DNA of 64,000 nt from CATQHD01 sp965243165 (GCA_965243165.1 OZ251535.1:186001-250000), one strand, 5' to 3'; counted from the stretch's first letter, positions 9,991-18,775 are shown. Notes: generated by a model from the letters alone, not told the origin. Numbers and translations are program-made.

Positions 9991-10559
9991 ACGCCGCCCC
10001 CTCCGCCCCCCGCCTCAAGGCGCAGTACCGGGAGTCGGTGCGGCGGCGGCTGTTGGAGGAGCTCGGACTGGGCAACCCCATGCGGGTCCCCGCCTTGGAG
10101 AAGATAGTGGTGAACATGGGGGTGGGGGAGGCGGTCGGCGACCGCAAGCAGGTCAACTCGGCCATGGACGACCTGGCCGCCATCACCGGCCAGAAGCCCC
10201 GCCTCAACCGGGCGCGGCGCTCCATCGCCGGCTTCAAGCTGCGGGCGGGCAACCCGGTGGGCTGCTCGGCCACCCTCCGGGGCGACCGGGCCTGGGAGTT
10301 CCTCGACAGGTTGATTACCATCGCCATTCCCCGCATCCGGGACTTCCGGGGCCTCAGCCCCGATTCCTTCGACGGACGCGGGAACTACAGCTTCGGGGTG
10401 AGCGAACAGCTCATCTTTCCCGAGATCGACTACGACAAGGTAACGGCGGTGCGGGGCATGGACATCACGATCTGCACCACCTCCGCCGACGACCCCGGCG
10501 CCCGCGCCCTGCTGGAAGCGTTCGGCTTCCCGTTCCGGCGGGCGGCGCCTCTGAACTGA
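9987..10559 (+). CDS. rplE: 50S ribosomal protein L5
   Basis: The 190-residue product carries KIVVNMGVGEAVGDRK, GQKPRLNRARRSIAGFKLR and GNYSFGVSEQLIFPEI, all L5 hallmarks. L5 holds 5S rRNA in the central protuberance and touches the P-site tRNA. It overlaps rplX by four bases; 31 bases separate it from rpsN. Confidence 0.98.
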   Translation: MNAAPSAPRLKAQYRESVRRRLLEELGLGNPMRVPALEKIVVNMGVGEAVGDRKQVNSAMDDLAAITGQKPRLNRARRSIAGFKLRAGNPVGCSATLRGDRAWEFLDRLITIAIPRIRDFRGLSPDSFDGRGNYSFGVSEQLIFPEIDYDKVTAVRGMDITICTTSADDPGARALLEAFGFPFRRAAPLN

Positions 10560-10590
10560 GAGACGGCTGGACGAGGACGACTGGAAGAAA

Positions 10591-10896
10591 ATGGCCAAGA
10601 AATCGATGATCGCCAAGAACAAGCGCCGGGCGGAGCAGGTCGAGCGCTACCGGGAGCGGCGGGCGGAGCTGCTCTCCGTGATCAAGGATCCGTCTTCCTC
10701 CTTGGACGCCAAGAGGGAAGCATATGCGGCCATCGCCAAGATGCCCCGCGACGCCAGCCCCACCCGTTACCGGAACCGGTGCGGGATCACCGGCCGACCG
10801 AGGGGTTACCTGCGCAAGTTCGGCATGTCCCGCATCGCGGTGCGGGAGCTGGCCCACCGCGGTGAGCTCCCGGGCGTGATGAAATCTTCGTGGTGA
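10591..10896 (+). CDS. rpsN: 30S ribosomal protein S14, long zinc-free form
   Basis: The 101-residue product (MAKKSMIAKNKRRAEQV) has the C-terminal NRCGITGRPRGYLRKFGMSR block. It is the long form and has a single cysteine there, so it lacks the zinc ribbon of the 61-residue S14. In other Actinobacteria the zinc-free form is often a Zur-regulated second copy; here it occupies the main spc position and may be the only copy. Confidence 0.97.
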   Translation: MAKKSMIAKNKRRAEQVERYRERRAELLSVIKDPSSSLDAKREAYAAIAKMPRDASPTRYRNRCGITGRPRGYLRKFGMSRIAVRELAHRGELPGVMKSSW

Positions 10897-10911
10897 GGCG
10901 GTGACCAGGCC

Positions 10912-11313
10912 ATGATGACCGACCCGATCGCCGATATGCTGACCCGGATCCGAAACGCCAACATGGCGCTGCGCCCCGCGGTCTCGATGCCCTCCTCCAA
11001 GCTGAAGGAGCAGATCGTCAAGCTCTTGGCCTCAGAGGGCTATGTGGAGGGCTACGACGTGGCGCCGGCCGCCCTCGGGAACGAGCTGACCATCCGCCTG
11101 AAGTTCGCCGGCAAGGGCAACCGAGACCCGATCATCCAGGGCCTGCGGCGGGTGTCCCGGCCCGGCCGCCGGATATACAAGGGCGCCGACGAGCTGCCCC
11201 GCTCCCAGGGCGGGCTGGGAACCATCGTCGTCTCCACCTCCCAAGGGCTGCTGGCCGACCGCGAAGCCCGGCGCCGGCGGCTGGGGGGCGAGCTGATGTG
11301 CGAGGTCTGGTGA
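10912..11313 (+). CDS. rpsH: 30S ribosomal protein S8
   Basis: The 133-residue product reads MMTDPIADMLTRIRNANMAL and ends GGELMCEVW, with the conserved GTIVVSTSQGLLADREARRR. S8 binds the central domain of 16S rRNA and is the spc-operon translational repressor in E. coli. Two ATGs are adjacent (10912 and 10915); either could be used. The intergenic gap to rpsN is 15 bases. Confidence 0.98.
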   Translation: MMTDPIADMLTRIRNANMALRPAVSMPSSKLKEQIVKLLASEGYVEGYDVAPAALGNELTIRLKFAGKGNRDPIIQGLRRVSRPGRRIYKGADELPRSQGGLGTIVVSTSQGLLADREARRRRLGGELMCEVW

Positions 11314-11314
11314 G

Positions 11315-11860
11315 ATGAGCCGCATCGGAAAGATACCCGTCCCGCTGCCGTCCGGCGTAACGGTGGCCGTTTCCGGCGGGGACGTGACGGTGGAAGGTCC
11401 GAAGGGGTCGCTCCGCCGCACCTTCAGCGACCGGGTGAGGGTGGCGGTGGCCGACGGCCGATGCACGGTCAGCCGCCGCGACGACGAGAGCCGCAGCAAA
11501 GCCCACCACGGACTGACGCGGGCGCTGCTCCAGAACATGGTCACCGGGGTGTCCCAGGGTTACAGCAAGACCCTCAAGATCGTGGGGGTGGGGTACCGGG
11601 CGTTGCCCCGGGGAAGCGGGCTGGAGCTCCAGCTGGGGTTCAGCCACAACGTTTCCTTCCCGGCGCCCGACGGGATCGAGTTCGAAGTGCCGGACGCCTC
11701 CACCATCGTGGTGAGGGGCATCGACAAGGAGAAGGTCGGCCAAGCGGCCGCCGAGATCCGCCGGATCCGCCCGCCCGAGCCCTACAAGGGCAAGGGCGTC
11801 CGCTACGAAGGCGAGCAGGTGCGCCGCAAGGCGGGCAAGGCCGGGGTGTCGGCGGCATGA
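11315..11860 (+). CDS. rplF: 50S ribosomal protein L6
   Basis: The 181-residue product (MSRIGKIPVPLPSGVTV) has the two L6 repeats and the C-terminal RRIRPPEPYKGKGVRYEGE signature. L6 stabilises the sarcin-ricin region near the factor-binding site. It follows rpsH by one base and overlaps rplR by four. Confidence 0.98.
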   Translation: MSRIGKIPVPLPSGVTVAVSGGDVTVEGPKGSLRRTFSDRVRVAVADGRCTVSRRDDESRSKAHHGLTRALLQNMVTGVSQGYSKTLKIVGVGYRALPRGSGLELQLGFSHNVSFPAPDGIEFEVPDASTIVVRGIDKEKVGQAAAEIRRIRPPEPYKGKGVRYEGEQVRRKAGKAGVSAA

Positions 11861-12210
11861 GCGGCGCCCGGGCCCGGGCCCGCCTCCGCCGCCGCCGGCG
11901 GGTTCGGAAGCGGGTGCACGGCACCGCCGCCCGCCCCCGCCTGGCCGTCTTCCGCAGCAATCGTTATATATACGCCCAGGTCATAGACGACGCGGCCGGC
12001 CGCACCCTGGCCGCCGCCTCGTCGCAGGAACGCAGCCTCCGCTCGATGACCTTGACCGCCGCCTCCGCCGCGGAGGTGGGGCGGCTGGTGGCGGGCCGGG
12101 CGTCCGAAGCGGGGGTCACTGCGGTGGTGTTCGACCGCGGAGGGCACCCCTACCACGGCCGGGTGAAGGCCTTGGCGGAGGCGGCGAGGGAGGGCGGCCT
12201 TGACTTCTAG
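11857..12210 (+). CDS. rplR: 50S ribosomal protein L18
   Basis: The 117-residue product has a highly basic N-terminus (RARLRRRRRVRKRVHGT), then RPRLAVFRSNRYIYAQVIDD and the C-terminal FDRGGHPYHGRVKALAEAAR typical of L18, a 5S rRNA binder. The ATG at 11857 overlaps the rplF stop; the gene overlaps rpsE by 11 bases. Confidence 0.98.
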   Translation: MSGARARARLRRRRRVRKRVHGTAARPRLAVFRSNRYIYAQVIDDAAGRTLAAASSQERSLRSMTLTAASAAEVGRLVAGRASEAGVTAVVFDRGGHPYHGRVKALAEAAREGGLDF

Positions 12211-12760
12211 AAGACGAAACGGCGGGGCGGATTCCGGACCCCAGTACGACGAGCGGGTGATCGAGATCAACCGCGTCTCCAAGGTGAGCAAGGGGGGCCG
12301 CCGGTTCTCGTTCACCGCCCTCGTGGCGCTCGGAGACGGCAAGGGCCGGGTGGGGGTCGGCTACGGCAAGGCGGCCGAGGTTCCCACCGCCATCCAGAAG
12401 GCCCTCGAAGCGGCCCGCAGGTCGATGTTCACGGTGCCGATGGCGGGCGCCACCCTCATCCACCAGGTGATCGGACGCCAGGGCGCCTCCCGGGTGCTGC
12501 TCAAGCCCGCCTCCCCCGGCACCGGGGTGATCGCGGGCGGCGCCGTCCGCCAGATACTCGAGGCGGCCGGAGTGCGCGACGCGTTGGCCAAGTCCCTGGG
12601 CGCCCCCACCCACCTCAACGTGGCGAAGGCCACCGTCAACGGCCTCAAGAGCCAGCGCCGCCCCGAGGAGGTGGCCAGGGCCAGAGGCAAGACCCCCGAG
12701 CAGATCACCCCGCCGGGGCTGCTGGCCGCCTACCGCTCCACCGAGATGACCAGGGGGTAG
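12200..12760 (+). CDS. rpsE: 30S ribosomal protein S5
   Basis: The 186-residue product contains ERVIEINRVSKVSKGGRRF, VGVGYGKAAEVPTAI and RSMFTVPMAG. S5 shapes the mRNA entry and contributes to decoding fidelity. The start is TTG at 12200, inside the end of rplR; no ATG lies in frame upstream of the conserved core, so TTG is needed. Confidence 0.96.
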   Translation: MTSRRRNGGADSGPQYDERVIEINRVSKVSKGGRRFSFTALVALGDGKGRVGVGYGKAAEVPTAIQKALEAARRSMFTVPMAGATLIHQVIGRQGASRVLLKPASPGTGVIAGGAVRQILEAAGVRDALAKSLGAPTHLNVAKATVNGLKSQRRPEEVARARGKTPEQITPPGLLAAYRSTEMTRG

Positions 12761-12763
12761 GAG

Positions 12764-12949
12764 ATGCCGAAATCCAGGATCCGGATCACCCTGCGCCGCA
12801 GCCTGATCGGGCAGAAGCCCAAGACCCGCGCCACCGTCCGCGGCCTGGGGCTGCGCAAGCTGCACGCCGCCGTGGAACACCCGGACACCCCCGACATCCG
12901 GGGGATGGTGCATCGGGTCCGCCACATGGTAGAAGTGGAGGAGATATGA
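12764..12949 (+). CDS. rpmD: 50S ribosomal protein L30
   Basis: The 61-residue product (MPKSRIRITLRRSLIGQKPK) matches bacterial L30 throughout, including RATVRGLGLRKLHAAVEH and the GMVHRVRHMV end. It lies three bases after rpsE and overlaps rplO by four bases. Confidence 0.97.
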   Translation: MPKSRIRITLRRSLIGQKPKTRATVRGLGLRKLHAAVEHPDTPDIRGMVHRVRHMVEVEEI

Positions 12950-13398
12950 CCGCCCAGCTCGAGCTCCATCACCTTCGCCCCGCCGAAGGGTCGAAGCGCA
13001 AGAAGATCCGAGTGGGGCGCGGCGAGGCCGGGCGGCGCGGCAAGACCGCGGGGCGGGGCACCAAGGGTTTGAAGGCCCGCCGGTCGGTGCGCCCCGGCTT
13101 CGAGGGCGGCCAGACCCCCCTGCAGGCCCGCATCCCCAAGCTGCGCGGTTTCAAACCCCATGACCGGGAGGAGTTCACGGTGGTGAACGTCGACAGCCTC
13201 GGTGTGTTCGAGGCGGGCGCCGAGGTCTCGCTCGACCTGCTCCGCCGCCGGGGCCTGGTGCGCAAGCGGGGCAAGGTCAAAGTGCTGGGCCGGGGAGAGA
13301 TCGACCGCGCCCTGACGGTCGAAGCCCACGCCTTCAGCCGCACAGCCCGGGAGAAGATCGAGGCGGCGGGCGGGTCGTGCCGGGCAGTCCAGCGGTGA
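12946..13398 (+). CDS. rplO: 50S ribosomal protein L15
   Basis: The 150-residue product has the glycine/arginine-rich N-terminal extension (RVGRGEAGRRGKTAGRGTKG) and GFEGGQTPLQARIPKLRGF of L15, a late-assembly 23S rRNA binder. It is followed by a 40-base gap before secY. Confidence 0.98.
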   Translation: MTAQLELHHLRPAEGSKRKKIRVGRGEAGRRGKTAGRGTKGLKARRSVRPGFEGGQTPLQARIPKLRGFKPHDREEFTVVNVDSLGVFEAGAEVSLDLLRRRGLVRKRGKVKVLGRGEIDRALTVEAHAFSRTAREKIEAAGGSCRAVQR

Positions 13399-13438
13399 GG
13401 GTCCGTCCGGCGGGGCGCCGTCCGAGAGGAGCGGCGGG

Positions 13439-14761
13439 ATGCTGAACGTCTATCGCTACATGTTCAAGATCCCCGATCTGCGGGGCAAGATCCTCTACAC
13501 CCTGCTCATCTTCGCGATCTACCGGCTGGGGGCGGCCGTCCCGGTGCCGGGCATCGAGCTGGACCGCCTCGACGCCTTGGCCGGCCAGCAGCCGGGCGGC
13601 GCCTTCGGCCTGCTCAACCTCTTCTCGGGCAACGCCTTGGAGAACCTGTCGGTGTTCAGCCTGGGCATCCTTCCCTACATCACCGCCAGCATCATCATGC
13701 AGCTCTTGGCGGTGGTCATCCCCCGCCTCCAGAAGCTCCAGGACGAGGGGGAGTCGGGGCGGGCGGTCATCGTCAAATGGACCCGCATCGTTACGGTGGT
13801 GCTGGCCCTCCTCCAGTCCACCGGCATCACCTATCTGTTCAGCCGGGGCAGCAGCTTCACCGGCGGGGTGGTGCTGATCGACGACTACACGCCCACCCGG
13901 GTGGTGCTGATGGTGGTGACCATGACCGCCGGCACCGCCTTCGTGATGTGGTTGGGCGAGCTGATCACCCAGCGGGGGGTGGGCAACGGCATGTCCCTGC
14001 TGATCTTCATCAGCATCGTCGCCGCCCTCCCCAGCCAGTTCACGCTGATCTGGCAGTACACGGTGCCCGCCGGCCGGGCGCCCATCTTCGCCTTCATCAT
14101 CCTGCTGTTCGCGGCCATGATCGTGGGGATCATCTACGTGGAGCAGGGCCAGCGGCGCATTCCCATCCAGTTCGCCAAGCGCATCCGAGGGCGGAGGGTG
14201 ATGGGCGGCCAGAGCACCTACATCCCCCTCAAGATCAACATGGCGGGGGTGATCCCGGTGATCTTCGCCACCTCCATCCTGTTCTTCCCGGTGCTGATCT
14301 CTACCTCCATCCCCAGCACCGACGGCTTCTTCAACTCGGTGCGGGAGTTCATCAACGTTCACCTCGCCCCCTCCGGGTATGCGAGCGGGGCCACCAGCTG
14401 GCTGTACATCGGGGTGCTCTTCTTCCTGATCGTGTTCTTCACCTACTTCTACACCGCCATCCAGTTCGACCCGGTGCGGCAGTCGGAGATGATCCAGCGC
14501 CAAGGCGGATTCATCCCCGGCCAGCGGCCCGGCCAGCAGACCGCCCGCTACCTGGGGAGGATCCTCAACCGCATCACCCTCCCGGGCGCCGTCTTCCTGG
14601 GGATGATCTCCATCCTGCCCGCCATCGCCTCGGCCGTCTGGGCCATCCCGGTTGGGTTCTCCGGGGTGTCGATCCTGATCGTGGTGGGGGTGGCCTTGGA
14701 GACCATGAAGCAGATCGAGAGCCAGCTCACCATGCGCAACTACGAGGGGTTCCTGGTTTGA
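13439..14761 (+). CDS. secY: Protein translocase channel subunit SecY
   Basis: The 440-residue product has about ten hydrophobic transmembrane segments and the hallmarks VPGIELDRL, LNLFSGNALENLSVFSLGI (TM2), GGQSTYIPLKIN and FYTAIQFDPV. SecY forms the pore through which preproteins cross or enter the cytoplasmic membrane with SecA and SecE. GAGAGGAG precedes the ATG. Its TGA overlaps the TTG start of adk by four bases. Confidence 0.98.
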   Translation: MLNVYRYMFKIPDLRGKILYTLLIFAIYRLGAAVPVPGIELDRLDALAGQQPGGAFGLLNLFSGNALENLSVFSLGILPYITASIIMQLLAVVIPRLQKLQDEGESGRAVIVKWTRIVTVVLALLQSTGITYLFSRGSSFTGGVVLIDDYTPTRVVLMVVTMTAGTAFVMWLGELITQRGVGNGMSLLIFISIVAALPSQFTLIWQYTVPAGRAPIFAFIILLFAAMIVGIIYVEQGQRRIPIQFAKRIRGRRVMGGQSTYIPLKINMAGVIPVIFATSILFFPVLISTSIPSTDGFFNSVREFINVHLAPSGYASGATSWLYIGVLFFLIVFFTYFYTAIQFDPVRQSEMIQRQGGFIPGQRPGQQTARYLGRILNRITLPGAVFLGMISILPAIASAVWAIPVGFSGVSILIVVGVALETMKQIESQLTMRNYEGFLV

Positions 14762-15297
14762 AGCTGCTCTTCCTGGGGCCTCCGGGAGCGGGCAAGGGCA
14801 CCCAGGCGCAGCAGGTGGCCGCCGCGCTGGGCATCGTCCACATCTCCACCGGCGAGATGTTCCGCCGCCACATGGCCGGCGGCACCCCGCTGGGGGAGCA
14901 GGTGCGCCGGATCATCGACCGGGGCGACCTGGTTCCGGACTCCCTCACGGTCGAGATGCTCCTCGACCGCATCTCCGAACCCGATGCGGCCGCCGGATAC
15001 ATCCTCGACGGTTTCCCCCGCACCCTTCCCCAGGCCCGGGCCTTGGACGAGGCGGTAGGCGCCGGCGCCTTGGACTCGGCGGTGGTGCTGGAGGCCTCCG
15101 AGGCGGTGCTGGTCGAGCGGATGCTGGGGCGGGGGCGGGCCGACGACACCGAGGCGGCGGTGCGCAACCGCTTGGACGCCTACCGCCGCGACACCGCCCC
15201 GCTGATCGACTACTACCAAGAGCGCGGCATCGCGGTGCGGGTGCCGGGGGAGGGCGCGGCGGCGGCCATCACCGAGCGCATACTCGGCGTCCTGTGA
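14758..15297 (+). CDS. adk: Adenylate kinase, short type
   Basis: The 179-residue enzyme interconverts ATP + AMP and 2 ADP. The P-loop is GPPGAGKGTQ (residues 7-16), followed by ISTGEMFRRH, GYILDGFPRT and, in place of the long zinc LID, the short GRGRADDT segment found in actinobacterial Adk. The TTG at 14758 starts within the secY stop; the phase fits and no better start lies near the P-loop. Confidence 0.97.
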   Translation: MKLLFLGPPGAGKGTQAQQVAAALGIVHISTGEMFRRHMAGGTPLGEQVRRIIDRGDLVPDSLTVEMLLDRISEPDAAAGYILDGFPRTLPQARALDEAVGAGALDSAVVLEASEAVLVERMLGRGRADDTEAAVRNRLDAYRRDTAPLIDYYQERGIAVRVPGEGAAAAITERILGVL

Positions 15298-15365
15298 CCG
15301 CCTTCGACCGGCCTCGCGCCGCCGGCGCTCCGTTCGCGCGGATATGCAGCGGCCAGGGTTGACCG

Positions 15366-16160
15366 GTGGCCGTCACCATCAAGAACGAGCGCGAGTTCGC
15401 CAAGATGCGCAAAGCGGGCGAATGCGTGGCCGCGGTCCACGAGGCGGTGGTCGAGGCGGCCTGCCCGGGGGCGGCCCTCCAGAAGCTGGACGAGATAGCG
15501 GCGCGCGTCATCCGTTCTCGGAAATGCGAGCCTTCCTTTCTCGGATACCGGGGCGCCCCCGGTGTTCGATCGTTCCCCGCCCGCATCTGCGCCTCGCCCA
15601 ACGAAGTGGTCGTCCATGGAATACCGGACGGTTACCGGCTGGAGCGGGGCGACATCCTCTCCATCGACGCCGGGGCCGTGTACGAGGGTTACCACGCCGA
15701 CGCCGCCCTGACCTTCGGCATCGGCGCCGTCGACGAAGAGTCGGCCCGGCTGCTGGAGGTCACCCGCCGCGCCCTCTGGGCGGGCATCGACCAGGTGCGG
15801 CCGGGGGCCCGGGTGGGCGACATCGGCCACGCCGTGGAGCAGGAGGCCGCCCCCTACGGTTACGGCGTGGTGCGCGAATACGTGGGCCACGGCATCGGGA
15901 TGGCCATGCACGAACCCCCTCAAATCCCCAACTACGGGCCGCCGGGCAGAGGGCAGCGCCTCAAGAAGGGGATGGCCGTCTGCGTGGAGCCCATGTTCAA
16001 CCTGGGCGTCCGCCAGACGAAGACCCTGAAAGACGGCTGGACGGTGGTCACCGCCGACGGCCGCCGGTCGGCCCATTTCGAGCACACGGTGGCTCTCACC
16101 GTGGACGGCCCGGTGGTGATGACGGTGAGCAGCCTGCTTTCTGCCCGCCCGGAGGGTTGA
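15366..16160 (+). CDS. map: Methionine aminopeptidase, type I
   Basis: The 264-residue metalloprotease removes the initiator Met from new proteins. The metal ligands are visible: Asp in SIDAGAVYEGYHADAA, His in GHGIGMAMHE, Glu in VEPMFNLG, and a final Glu in SAHFEHTVALT. The GTG at 15366 gives the usual N-terminus (IKNEREFAKMRKAG). A 68-base gap separates it from adk. Confidence 0.97.
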   Translation: MAVTIKNEREFAKMRKAGECVAAVHEAVVEAACPGAALQKLDEIAARVIRSRKCEPSFLGYRGAPGVRSFPARICASPNEVVVHGIPDGYRLERGDILSIDAGAVYEGYHADAALTFGIGAVDEESARLLEVTRRALWAGIDQVRPGARVGDIGHAVEQEAAPYGYGVVREYVGHGIGMAMHEPPQIPNYGPPGRGQRLKKGMAVCVEPMFNLGVRQTKTLKDGWTVVTADGRRSAHFEHTVALTVDGPVVMTVSSLLSARPEG

Positions 16161-16196
16161 CCTTGGAGACGCCGAGCTCATCCGTTCTTCCCGCCT

Positions 16197-16225
16197 TTGC
16201 CTTCTCGAAGGATCAGGGTTAAGAT
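16197..16225 (+). promoter_or_regulatory. Sigma70-like promoter for the alpha operon
   Basis: TTGCCT at 16197-16202 and TAAGAT at 16220-16225 are separated by 17 bases, a plausible housekeeping promoter about 60 bases upstream of rpmJ. Initiation would fall near 16232, just before the palindrome at 16234. Placement in the longest gap of the cluster supports it, but this is a pattern match only. Confidence 0.4.
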
Positions 16226-16233
16226 GGTTCTTT

Positions 16234-16251
16234 CACCGGCGGCCGCCGGTG
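16234..16251. promoter_or_regulatory. 18-bp perfect palindrome in the rpmJ leader
   Basis: CACCGGCGGCCGCCGGTG reads the same on both strands. It lies directly after the predicted promoter and 33 bases before the rpmJ start, so it could be an operator or part of a 5' leader structure. It occupies the interval where infA is normally found. Confidence 0.4.
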
Positions 16252-16283
16252 TATTTCGCGTGCCCGAAAGACGAGGTGCCAGG

Positions 16284-16397
16284 GTGAAGGTACGGGCCTC
16301 CACCAAGAAGATGTGCGACAACTGCCGCCTGATCCGCCGCCGCCGGAGGGTCTGGGTGGTGTGTTCCAACCCCCGCCACCGGCAGCGGCAGGGTTGA
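16284..16397 (+). CDS. rpmJ: 50S ribosomal protein L36
   Basis: The 37-residue product starts at GTG (MKVRASTKKMCDNCRLIRRR) and ends NPRHRQRQG. The CDNC, C and H ligands form the zinc-binding (C+) version of L36. GTG at 16284 gives exactly the family length. rpsM follows two bases later. Confidence 0.97.
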   Translation: MKVRASTKKMCDNCRLIRRRRRVWVVCSNPRHRQRQG

Positions 16398-16399
16398 TC

Positions 16400-16777
16400 A
16401 TGGCGCGCATAGCCGGCGTCGACCTCCCCAGGGAGAAGCGGGTCGAGATAGGACTCACCTATATATACGGCATCGGGATATCCTCCTCTCGGCGGCTGTG
16501 CGGCGAGGCGGGGGTCGACCCCGGCACCAGGGTGCGCAACCTCACCGACGAGGAGGTGAGCCGGATCCGCTCCTACATCCAGACCAACCTGCAAGTAGAG
16601 GGCGACCTGCGCCGGGAGGTGGCGCAGAACATCAAGCGCAAGATGGAGATCGGTTGCTACCAGGGGCTGCGCCACCGCCGCGGCCTCCCGGTCCGGGGGC
16701 AGCGCACCCACACCAACGCCCGCACCCGCAAGGGCCGGCGGATGGCGGTGGCCGGTCACAAAAAAGTGAAGAAGTGA
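16400..16777 (+). CDS. rpsM: 30S ribosomal protein S13
   Basis: The 125-residue product (MARIAGVDLPREKRVEIGLT) has TYIYGIGISSSRRL, the helix-hairpin-helix, and the basic tail RGQRTHTNARTRKGRR that contacts the P-site tRNA. The ATG at 16400 gives the family N-terminus; upstream in-frame sequence belongs to rpmJ in another frame. Confidence 0.98.
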   Translation: MARIAGVDLPREKRVEIGLTYIYGIGISSSRRLCGEAGVDPGTRVRNLTDEEVSRIRSYIQTNLQVEGDLRREVAQNIKRKMEIGCYQGLRHRRGLPVRGQRTHTNARTRKGRRMAVAGHKKVKK

Positions 16778-16784
16778 GGCAGGA

Positions 16785-17180
16785 TTGGCCAGACAGCAGA
16801 GAAAGCAGCGCGTCCGCCGCCGCGAGCGCAAGAACATCGCCTTCGGCCAAGCGCACATCCGCGCCAGCTTCAACAACACCATCATCAACATCACCGACGT
16901 GAGGGGCAACACCATCGTCTGGACCTCCGGCGGTTCGGTGGGGTTCAAGGGCTCCCGCAAGTCCACCCCCTACGCCGCCCAAGTGGCCGCCGAAGAGGCG
17001 TCCCGCCGGGCGGGAGAGCACGGCATCCGCAAGCTCGAGGTGATCGTGAGCGGCAACGGGGCGGGGCGCGAGACCGCCGTCCGCACCCTCCAGAACATGG
17101 GCCTCGAGGTGGCCGGCGTCAAGGACGTAACCCCTATGCCCCACAACGGCTGCCGCCCCAAGAAGCGCCGGAGGGGTTGA
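16785..17180 (+). CDS. rpsK: 30S ribosomal protein S11
   Basis: The 131-residue product starts at TTG and contains HIRASFNNTIINITDVRGN and GAGRETAVRTLQNMGLEV, typical of S11 on the 30S platform near the E site. GGCAGGA lies just before the TTG; no ATG is available near the N-terminus. Confidence 0.97.
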   Translation: MARQQRKQRVRRRERKNIAFGQAHIRASFNNTIINITDVRGNTIVWTSGGSVGFKGSRKSTPYAAQVAAEEASRRAGEHGIRKLEVIVSGNGAGRETAVRTLQNMGLEVAGVKDVTPMPHNGCRPKKRRRG

Positions 17181-17183
17181 AGG

Positions 17184-17801
17184 ATGGCGCGTTATCTGGG
17201 TCCCCGCACCCGGAAGAGCCGGCGTCTGGGGCAGCTGCTCGACGACAACAAGTCGAAGTACTACGACCGACGCCCTTACCCGCCGGGCGAGCACGGCCGC
17301 CGCCGCTCCCGGCGCAGCAACGATTCCGACTATCTGCATCAGCTCCGCGAGAAACAGAAGATCCGCCAGATATACGGGGTGCTGGAGCGGCAGTTCCGCC
17401 GCTACTACGAGGAGGCGGCCCGCCGCCGGGGGATAACTGGCGACAACCTCCTGCAGATCCTGGAATGCCGCTTGGACAACGTGGTCTATCGGGCCGGCCT
17501 GGCGCGCACCCGGCCGCAGGCGCGGCAGCTGGTCAACCACGGGCATTTCAGGGTCAACGAGCGCAAGGTGGACATCCCCTCCTATCAGGTCAGGGCGGGC
17601 GACGTGATAACCGTCAAGCCCAAGTCCATGGATATGATCGTCATCCGGCATGCAGCCGACACCGCCGGCGGCCGCCGGGTTCCCGAATGGCTGGATGTAG
17701 GCCTCGACGAGCGGCGGGCGGCGGTGATCGACCTCCCCAGCCGGACACAGATCGACACGGCTGTACGGGAGCAGCTGGTGGTCGAGCTCTATTCGCGATA
17801 A
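17184..17801 (+). CDS. rpsD: 30S ribosomal protein S4
   Basis: The 205-residue product (MARYLGPRTRKSRRLGQLL) has an S4 RNA-binding domain (CRLDNVVYRAGLARTRPQAR, RQLVNHGHFRVNERKVDIPS). S4 nucleates 30S assembly and helps in mRNA unwinding. It has no zinc Cys cluster at the N-terminus, so it is the C- form. rpoA follows after 20 bases. Confidence 0.97.
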   Translation: MARYLGPRTRKSRRLGQLLDDNKSKYYDRRPYPPGEHGRRRSRRSNDSDYLHQLREKQKIRQIYGVLERQFRRYYEEAARRRGITGDNLLQILECRLDNVVYRAGLARTRPQARQLVNHGHFRVNERKVDIPSYQVRAGDVITVKPKSMDMIVIRHAADTAGGRRVPEWLDVGLDERRAAVIDLPSRTQIDTAVREQLVVELYSR

Positions 17802-17821
17802 GAATCAGGGAGGGCGGGGCT

Positions 17822-18775
17822 TTGCAAGCGTTGATCGTTCAACGTCCACAGATAGAGACTGAAGATATCGGCGAGGGGCGTTCCCGCTTCGTCGTCGAGC
17901 CTTTGGAGCCGGGTTTCGGCTACACCCTCGGCAACACCCTGCGGCGCACGCTGCTGTCCCGCATACCCGGCACCGCGGTCTCGTCCATCAGGATCGAGGG
18001 CATAGACCACGAGTTCACCACCATCCCCGGTGTGCAGGAGGACGTGGTGGACATAATCCTCAACATCAAGCGCCTGGTGGTGCGCATGGACGATTCCCTG
18101 CCGCAGGTGCTCACCCTTTCCAGTTCCAGCCGGGGGCCCGTCTCTGCCGGGAAGTTGGATGCGCCCAGCAGTGTGGAGATAGTCAACAGGGACCTCCACA
18201 TTTGCACCCTGTCTGCAGGGGCCGAGCTGGAGATGGCGCTGACCATCGAGCAGGGGGTGGGGTACCGCAACGCCGAAGACAACAAGAAGAACCTACCGAT
18301 CGGCACCATCCCGATCGACTCGATTTTCTCCCCGGTGCGCAAGGTGGCCTATCGGGTGGAGAACACCCAGGTGGGCCACATGACCAACTTCGACCGCCTG
18401 GTGCTCGATGTGGAGACCGACGGCTCCATCGGTCCGAGCGAGGCCTTGTCCTCGGCCGGCAAGACCCTCAGCGAGCTGCTGGGGTTGTTCGCCCGCATCG
18501 GGGAGGGGGTTGGGCTGGAGCTGGGTGACGTGGTGCCGGAGGACGGCATCGCCCAAGACCTCGACCTGCCCATCGAGACCCTCGACCTCTCAGAACGCCC
18601 CCGCAACTGTCTGCGGCGGGACGGCATCGAAACGGTGGGCGATCTGGTGGCCAAGACCAGCGAGGATCTGCTCGACATCACCAACTTCGGCCAGAAGAGC
18701 CTCGAGGAGGTGATCGCCAAGCTCGACGAGCTGGGCCTCAGCATCTCCTCCGCTCGGGATCGGAACAGCCGCTGA
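17822..18775 (+). CDS. rpoA: DNA-directed RNA polymerase subunit alpha
   Basis: The 317-residue product has the N-terminal dimerisation and assembly domain (FVVEPLEPGFGYTLGNTLRR, IPGTAVSSIRIEG) to about residue 230, a linker, and the C-terminal promoter-contacting domain (LDLSERPRNCLRRDGIETVG; NFGQKSLEEVIAKL). GGGAGGG at 17808-17814 is well spaced for the TTG at 17822. A TTG at 17831 (MIVQRPQ) would match family N-termini slightly better but is too far from the site. Confidence 0.96.
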   Translation: MQALIVQRPQIETEDIGEGRSRFVVEPLEPGFGYTLGNTLRRTLLSRIPGTAVSSIRIEGIDHEFTTIPGVQEDVVDIILNIKRLVVRMDDSLPQVLTLSSSSRGPVSAGKLDAPSSVEIVNRDLHICTLSAGAELEMALTIEQGVGYRNAEDNKKNLPIGTIPIDSIFSPVRKVAYRVENTQVGHMTNFDRLVLDVETDGSIGPSEALSSAGKTLSELLGLFARIGEGVGLELGDVVPEDGIAQDLDLPIETLDLSERPRNCLRRDGIETVGDLVAKTSEDLLDITNFGQKSLEEVIAKLDELGLSISSARDRNSR

